Assembly: GCA_021799755.1 (NCBI GenBank) | Contig: JAJYZU010000041.1 | Coordinates: forward strand, 1 to 8,905 | Length of the DNA: 8,905 nt | From: Thermoplasmata archaeon | GTDB lineage: Archaea; Thermoplasmatota; Thermoplasmata; Thermoplasmatales; Thermoplasmataceae | Direction of reading: 5' to 3' | Translations under genes and position numbers: made by a program | In this document: positions 5,709 through 8,905 of the stretch, in pieces | Layout: the number at the start of each line of letters is the position of its first letter | Numbering within the stretch: position 1 is the stretch's first letter | Notes under the pieces: model-generated | Told to the model about the DNA's origin: nothing | The model's input: only the letters and a program-made list of their open reading frames with translations | Databases searched by the model: none

Positions 5709-6872
5709 GTGAAAATTGCCTTCGTGGGAGATTTCATAAACCATGGCAAATCGTTGCAAACAACTGGTACTCCAATTGTGATTCTCTTGTCTCTATTGAA
5801 AAACGTGGATTCTATTGACGTATTTTGTCCTGAAGAAAACGACAAGACCGAAGAATTTGAGCTCCCATCAAAGGTGATACTACGGGAGTTTTATAGATAT
5901 GATAATTCGAAATCGATTCTTCGACTTTTAAAGATACCATGGAAGAATTATGACGTTGTCATGTTTAATATGCTACCCACTGGATTTGGCAATGGAACCA
6001 TGGCAAACGCAACTGCCCTTTTTGTCCCAATATTATTGGTGAAGTTTCTCAAACAAAAAAATATTAGGGTAATATATCACAATTCGGTATTCAGTAATGA
6101 TGTCAAAACACTGGGTTACAATTCTGCTTTTGATAAAATTCGTTCATTTTTTCTTAGGATCGTTGAAAAAAGTTTATTCAAGAATCTTGATACATTCGTG
6201 CTTCTTGATCTTTACAAGGAAAGAATTGATAAATCCATAGGGGAAAATAGAGTTCGTGTATTAAATTTGCCGTATCTTGAGGCCATTACCTCTATATATA
6301 TTAATGAAGTAATGAATTTAGAATATTTTAAGATTGAGAAGTCAGATATCCCGACGGTTCTTATGCATGGTTCATGGGGGCCACAGAAAAATATTGAGTT
6401 AGGCTTGTCAGAGCTAAAGAAACTGAAAGAATATGGGGCAAAATTTAGACTAACTATCTCCGGAGGTCTCAATCACCATTTTCCGGAGTATGAGAAAGAA
6501 TTTAATGAACTGCTTCATTCATATTCGGATATCATCGATGAATATCTTGGGCCTGTTGCCGAAAAAGATATTATGAATATTTTTCTAAATGCGAATTTAT
6601 TGTTACTCCCTTACAATACTCCTGGTGGGCATTCCGGAGTTTTGGAACAGGCCATATTTTTTGAGGTTCCAACGATTGCAATAGATTTTCCGGAGTTCAG
6701 AGAGCAAGCAAAGGGTGTAGCAAATGTAAAACTAGTTTCAGCCGAAAATTTTTGTGAAGCCATTGAGGAAATATTGAAGAATCCGATTAATAGAACAGAA
6801 TTAATAATTAATATAAAAATCAAAGAAGCTATCCAAGAAACTAGACAGCTCCTCATTTTACGTCCTGATTGA
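5709..6872 (+). CDS. Family 4 glycosyltransferase (GT-B fold), orphan
   Basis: A 387-residue cytosolic enzyme predicted to transfer a sugar from a nucleotide donor onto a glycan or lipid acceptor; donor and acceptor cannot be read from sequence. MKIAFVGDFINHGKS opens the amino Rossmann domain (to about 190) and MHGSWGPQKNIELGL (219-233) opens the donor-binding domain. PYNTPGGHSGVLEQA (301-315) followed by VPTIAID (320-326) occupies the place of the EX7E region; the first Glu is absent, as in the family's SGVL-type variants. There is no signal peptide or clear membrane anchor. The start is GTG 5709; no Shine-Dalgarno sequence is visible, so a leaderless transcript is possible. The last residues (RQLLILRPD) do not look like a normal family end. 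The gene is visibly more AT-rich than its neighbours and stands alone between IS remnants, which suggests transfer or a broken-up glycan cluster. Confidence 0.85.
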   Translation: MKIAFVGDFINHGKSLQTTGTPIVILLSLLKNVDSIDVFCPEENDKTEEFELPSKVILREFYRYDNSKSILRLLKIPWKNYDVVMFNMLPTGFGNGTMANATALFVPILLVKFLKQKNIRVIYHNSVFSNDVKTLGYNSAFDKIRSFFLRIVEKSLFKNLDTFVLLDLYKERIDKSIGENRVRVLNLPYLEAITSIYINEVMNLEYFKIEKSDIPTVLMHGSWGPQKNIELGLSELKKLKEYGAKFRLTISGGLNHHFPEYEKEFNELLHSYSDIIDEYLGPVAEKDIMNIFLNANLLLLPYNTPGGHSGVLEQAIFFEVPTIAIDFPEFREQAKGVANVKLVSAENFCEAIEEILKNPINRTELIINIKIKEAIQETRQLLILRPD

Positions 6873-6940
6873 GCTACAAGTTGATTCAGCTCCCAATGAC
6901 TTATTCTGAACATAGTAAATTTAAAAAAGAGCAAGGTAAG

Positions 6941-6946
6941 TTACAT
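6941..6946. repeat. Target-site duplication TTACAT (left copy)
   Basis: TTACAT immediately outside the terminal repeat at 6947, identical to 8592-8597 outside the opposite end. A 6-bp duplication fits the 5-6 bp known for IS1634-type elements. Confidence 0.78.
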
Positions 6947-6962
6947 CCTGAATTCCCTGGTT

Positions 6963-8506
6963 TTACCACCACGAAATTTTATCTAGAGCTTCGAGGATAT
7001 CCTTCTGCTTCCTCGTCCTTTCAAGCTTAATGAGATTTCCGTCCTGGTCTTCGATCACGTGCAACTTCTCAAGTTCCAGGAGCATCCTCTCCAGGGAATA
7101 CTTTTTCATCAGTCCCGACGAGATCATCCCCCTCATGAGGGCATTTCTTATGATCAGTGAGAGGAAGAACATGAATATGGTTTCCCGAATGGTGAATTCC
7201 TTCTTCTTGAGGGGAATAGGTTCAGATCCGTTTTTAATGTGCAGAATGCCTTCTCTATGGAATCACGATCCCTGTATATGGACTGGCATTCCAGCGGGGA
7301 ATAATCCCCGCAGTGTACAAGGAGGAATTTCCCATCCTGTTCTCTGCAGCAGAGATGGCTTTGTTTCTCGACTTTGTTGTTATCCTGCCGTCCTCGATCC
7401 CCAATGTGAAATACCTCATGTATGATGATGCAATTGCTTCGATGGTCTCTCTTATACCTGATCTTGGCTAAAGCTTCTCCACCGTTGATCACTTCTCTTC
7501 AAGTTTCCTGTGGAAGTCGGATCTCTCGTCAATCTCCCTTCTAGGATCATGGTAGAAATATCCCCTCAGGTTCAGATCATTCATTGTGAATTCAACAGCC
7601 CCGCAGAATATTGGATCATTATTGTACATTAAGACATTATCTGCACTGTCCAAGGTTCTTGATGCAGTGGGAAACACGTTCTTTATGTCCTTTGACACCA
7701 GGGAGGCTGCAATAATGTATGAATCATCCTTCAGCAGATCAAGATTCTCATGGGAAAAAAATCCCCTCTCCAAAATTATCTCGATCTTGAGGTATCGTAT
7801 CCTTTATGCTCTGCACAGTCCTCTTCAGGGTCACGACATCGGGAATACTGCCGCCGTAAATTTCGAAGAACAGCGGTTTACGCCTGCTACGTTCAAGAAC
7901 CAGGCTCATGTTTATCTGCTCCAGATCGGGATGATCCTTGGCATGGCCGTATTCAAGTATCTCCGCTGACCCGTATGGAGATAACGATGTGATATCATAT
8001 AGAAGGGAATTTCCAGGACTGATCCTTGATACGAGATCGGGGGAAAACCGCTAGTATAGATCAGATGAACCTATCTTATCAAGAAGTTCCGATATTCTCT
8101 AAGATTCAAGGGTCTTCACGTTCATTGATCTGGACAGTGAGATGCCATTGAACCATGTCTCCAGCGAACTGACGGGCAAAGGCCTCGCTACCTTTGATAT
8201 TGCCATTGCAACTATCTGCATTGCTTCATTCTCCGTGAGATGCTTCTTCAGCATCTCTTCATTGCCAATGGCATTGACTATTTCCATTAAGGGGATGAAT
8301 GGTCCATGTACCAGACCCACTCTGAGAAGGACAATCCTTACCTTCTTTGTATCACCCCACTCCTTCTTTCCAATGTATCTGTAGTGATAGCTGGTGTTCA
8401 TTATCCTTGGATTGTAGTAAGGCACTCTCTTATAAACGTATATCCTCCCATTGACATGCTTTTCAATGACCTGATTCTATGATATAATGGTGCTATGTCC
8501 CACCAT
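6963..8506 (-). pseudogene. IS1634-type DDE transposase, multiply frameshifted
   Basis: About 515 codons, normal for the family. The first frame starts at ATG 8506 (MVGHSTIIS) and stays open to about 7800 apart from three TAG codons (8477-8479, 8099-8101, 8051-8053). It includes HVNGRIYVYKRVPYYNPR and the first-Asp region LLYDITSLSPYG. Frame changes follow near 7800, 7492, 7452, 7330 and 7205. Fragments include IEIILERGFFSHENLDLL, where family members usually have Asp in place of the Glu of LERG; GIEDGRITTKSRNKAISAA; YRDRDSIEKAFCTLK, an exact Y(2)R(3)E(6)K signature of the IS4 superfamily; and the end FFLSLIIRNALMRGM...DILEALDKISWW, stop TAA at 6963-6965. Two of the shifts sit in GA repeats (GAAGAGAAG, AAGAGAGACC), consistent with slippage. 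The gene is dead. Confidence 0.9.
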
Positions 8507-8508
8507 TA
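8485..8508 (-). promoter_or_regulatory. Hairpin overlapping the IS1634-type transposase start
   Basis: TAATGGTG (8485-8492) and CACCATTA (8501-8508) form a perfect 8-bp stem around an 8-base loop. The same octamer recurs at 8563-8570 at the inner edge of the terminal repeat. On the minus strand the ATG at 8504-8506 lies in the stem, so folding in mRNA could hide the start. It could instead be a subterminal transposase-binding site. Confidence 0.55.
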
Positions 8509-8591
8509 CTAATAAACTTTCTCTCCACTCATGAACCAATAATGAAGCCACAAACCAGAAATTAATGGTGGTAAAGAATCGGGAAGTCAGG

Positions 8592-8597
8592 TTACAT
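8592..8597. repeat. Target-site duplication TTACAT (right copy)
   Basis: Direct copy of 6941-6946, immediately outside the terminal repeat ending at 8591. Confidence 0.78.
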
Positions 8598-8802
8598 GTA
8601 GACATTAAATGAATAAGCCTCAGTGATCGTAATTAATTGCTTAAACCTTCATGTAAGTCTCTATTGCCCAAATACTACAAATGGTCCTCATGAACTTTTT
8701 GAGGATGAATAATAAACCTTCATTCATTTCCTTTCTGTATATTTCTGGGAACTATTCAGAAAACTTCTGTGTTTAGAGGGATAGTGTACAGATTTCTGTG
8801 TA
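8598..8802. other. AT-rich noncoding region with short direct repeats
   Basis: No credible gene. TAAACCTTCAT occurs twice (8642-8652, 8713-8723). TCCTCA (8685-8690) pairs with TGAGGA (8700-8705). CAGAA (8757-8761) pairs with TTCTG (8765-8769). TTCTGTGT occurs at 8765-8772 and 8794-8801, 29 bp apart and just upstream of a TATA-like box, a layout that could be an operator for the downstream gene. Confidence 0.4.
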
Positions 8803-8810
8803 GATATAAA
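8803..8810 (+). promoter_or_regulatory. Candidate archaeal TATA box
   Basis: GATATAAA lies in an AT-rich stretch. An archaeal start point about 26 bases downstream of its centre would fall near 8833, where an ATG stands (ATGAACAAGG). That would make the 23-codon frame 8833-8904 leaderless, or give the gene at 8880 a leader of about 47 bases. The promoter is inferred from position and sequence only. Confidence 0.4.
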
Positions 8811-8845
8811 TCATGAATAGAAAATTCATGAAATGAACAAGGATA

Positions 8846-8869
8846 CCTCCTTGAAGACAACCAAGGAGG
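8846..8869 (+). promoter_or_regulatory. Hairpin masking a Shine-Dalgarno sequence
   Basis: CCTCCTTG (8846-8853) and CAAGGAGG (8862-8869) are perfect complements around the loop AAGACAAC. The 3' arm holds the strong ribosome-binding site AAGGAGG, 10 bases before the ATG at 8880. The 5' arm, in the context GGATACCTCCTTG, imitates the 3' tail of 16S rRNA. The hairpin could hold translation off until opened. Confidence 0.55.
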
Positions 8870-8879
8870 CAAAACATAC

Positions 8880-8905
8880 ATGGAAGACATGGATAAAATT
8901 GTAAC
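8880..8905 (+). CDS. Start of an unidentified gene, cut by the window edge
   Basis: ATG 8880 follows AAGGAGG (8863-8869) at 10 bases and opens MEDMDKIV before the window ends. Eight residues are too few to identify it; given the surroundings a transposase is possible. A competing frame, ATG 8833 to TAA 8904 (23 residues, ending TWKTWIKL), overlaps it in a different phase. It could be a leader peptide or simply noise. Confidence 0.35.

Larger units (their letters stand above)
6947..8591 (-). mobile_element. IS1634-type insertion sequence (IS4 superfamily), complete ends, decayed gene
   Basis: A 1645-bp element on the minus strand. Its terminal inverted repeats are CCTGAATTCCC...TTTACCACCA (6947-6971) and, from the other side, CCTGACTTCCC...TTTACCACCA (8566-8591), equal except for a few substitutions and one gap. 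Both are flanked by the direct repeat TTACAT. It carries one transposase gene with several frameshifts and stops. The preserved target duplication shows that it arrived by transposition and that its flanks have not been rearranged since. Before insertion, the DNA downstream of the glycosyltransferase gene joined directly to 8598 onward. Confidence 0.85.

Noticed and set aside
7030..7992. Several plus-strand frames of 80-131 codons
   Set aside because: They are antisense to the decayed IS1634-type transposase, whose motifs are unambiguous on the minus strand.
8685..8705. Hairpin TCCTCA/TGAGGA as a terminator
   Set aside because: The stem is only 6 bp and no T-run follows outside the loop.
1..8905. 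CRISPR array, tRNA or rRNA gene, defence cluster
   Set aside because: No regularly spaced repeat with unique spacers, no tRNA-like arms and no defence protein motifs were seen on either strand.

Overview
The window looks like chromosomal DNA of an archaeon, most likely a member or relative of the Thermoplasmatales. This rests on AGG/AGA/ATA-rich codon use, ribosome-binding sites of the GGTGAT/GGAGGTG type that match the archaeal 16S tail, a GTG-started gene with no visible Shine-Dalgarno sequence, and a TATA-type promoter near the right edge. The assignment is an inference from composition and motifs; no phylogenetic marker is present. Almost everything here is insertion sequence (IS) DNA. 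I see no CRISPR array, tRNA, rRNA or recognisable defence system.

Layout. (1) 1-1312: an IS3-family element on the + strand with intact orfA and orfB; its left end is not recognisable inside the window. (2) 1313-1685: about 370 bp without a convincing gene but with two strong inverted repeats. (3) 1686-5522: a nest of three elements read on the - strand (the outermost one on +). A second IS3 element (1686-3057, with matched 46-bp ends) sits in the distal end of an IS21-family element (3058-5140; istA intact, istB frameshifted; three CCGGCGA boxes spaced exactly 24 bp at its left end). The IS21 end in turn interrupts the 3' part of an IS5-like transposase gene (5141-5522). (4) 5709-6872: a lone AT-rich family 4 glycosyltransferase gene, the only non-transposon protein that can be named. 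(5) 6947-8591: a complete but heavily decayed IS1634-type element (IS4 superfamily) with terminal inverted repeats and a 6-bp target duplication, TTACAT. (6) 8592-8905: a promoter-like region leading to a gene cut by the window edge, whose ribosome-binding site lies in a hairpin.

How the parts relate. The order of insertion can be read from the nesting: IS5-like first, then IS21, then IS3. Several genes are broken by small lesions whose mechanism is visible: a 4-bp tandem duplication in the second IS3 orfB, a 1-base loss in istB, and GA-dinucleotide slips in the IS1634-like gene. In-frame TAG codons recur (three in the IS1634-like gene, one in the IS3 orfB), while every readable gene in the window ends in TAA or TGA. 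The two IS3 elements both carry an A-run at the orfA/orfB junction that could produce an OrfAB fusion, but in different phases. The most worthwhile follow-ups are the TAG pattern, the phased IS21 boxes, the 1465-1544 inverted repeat and the leader at 8803-8880. None of these amounts to a demonstrated new system.
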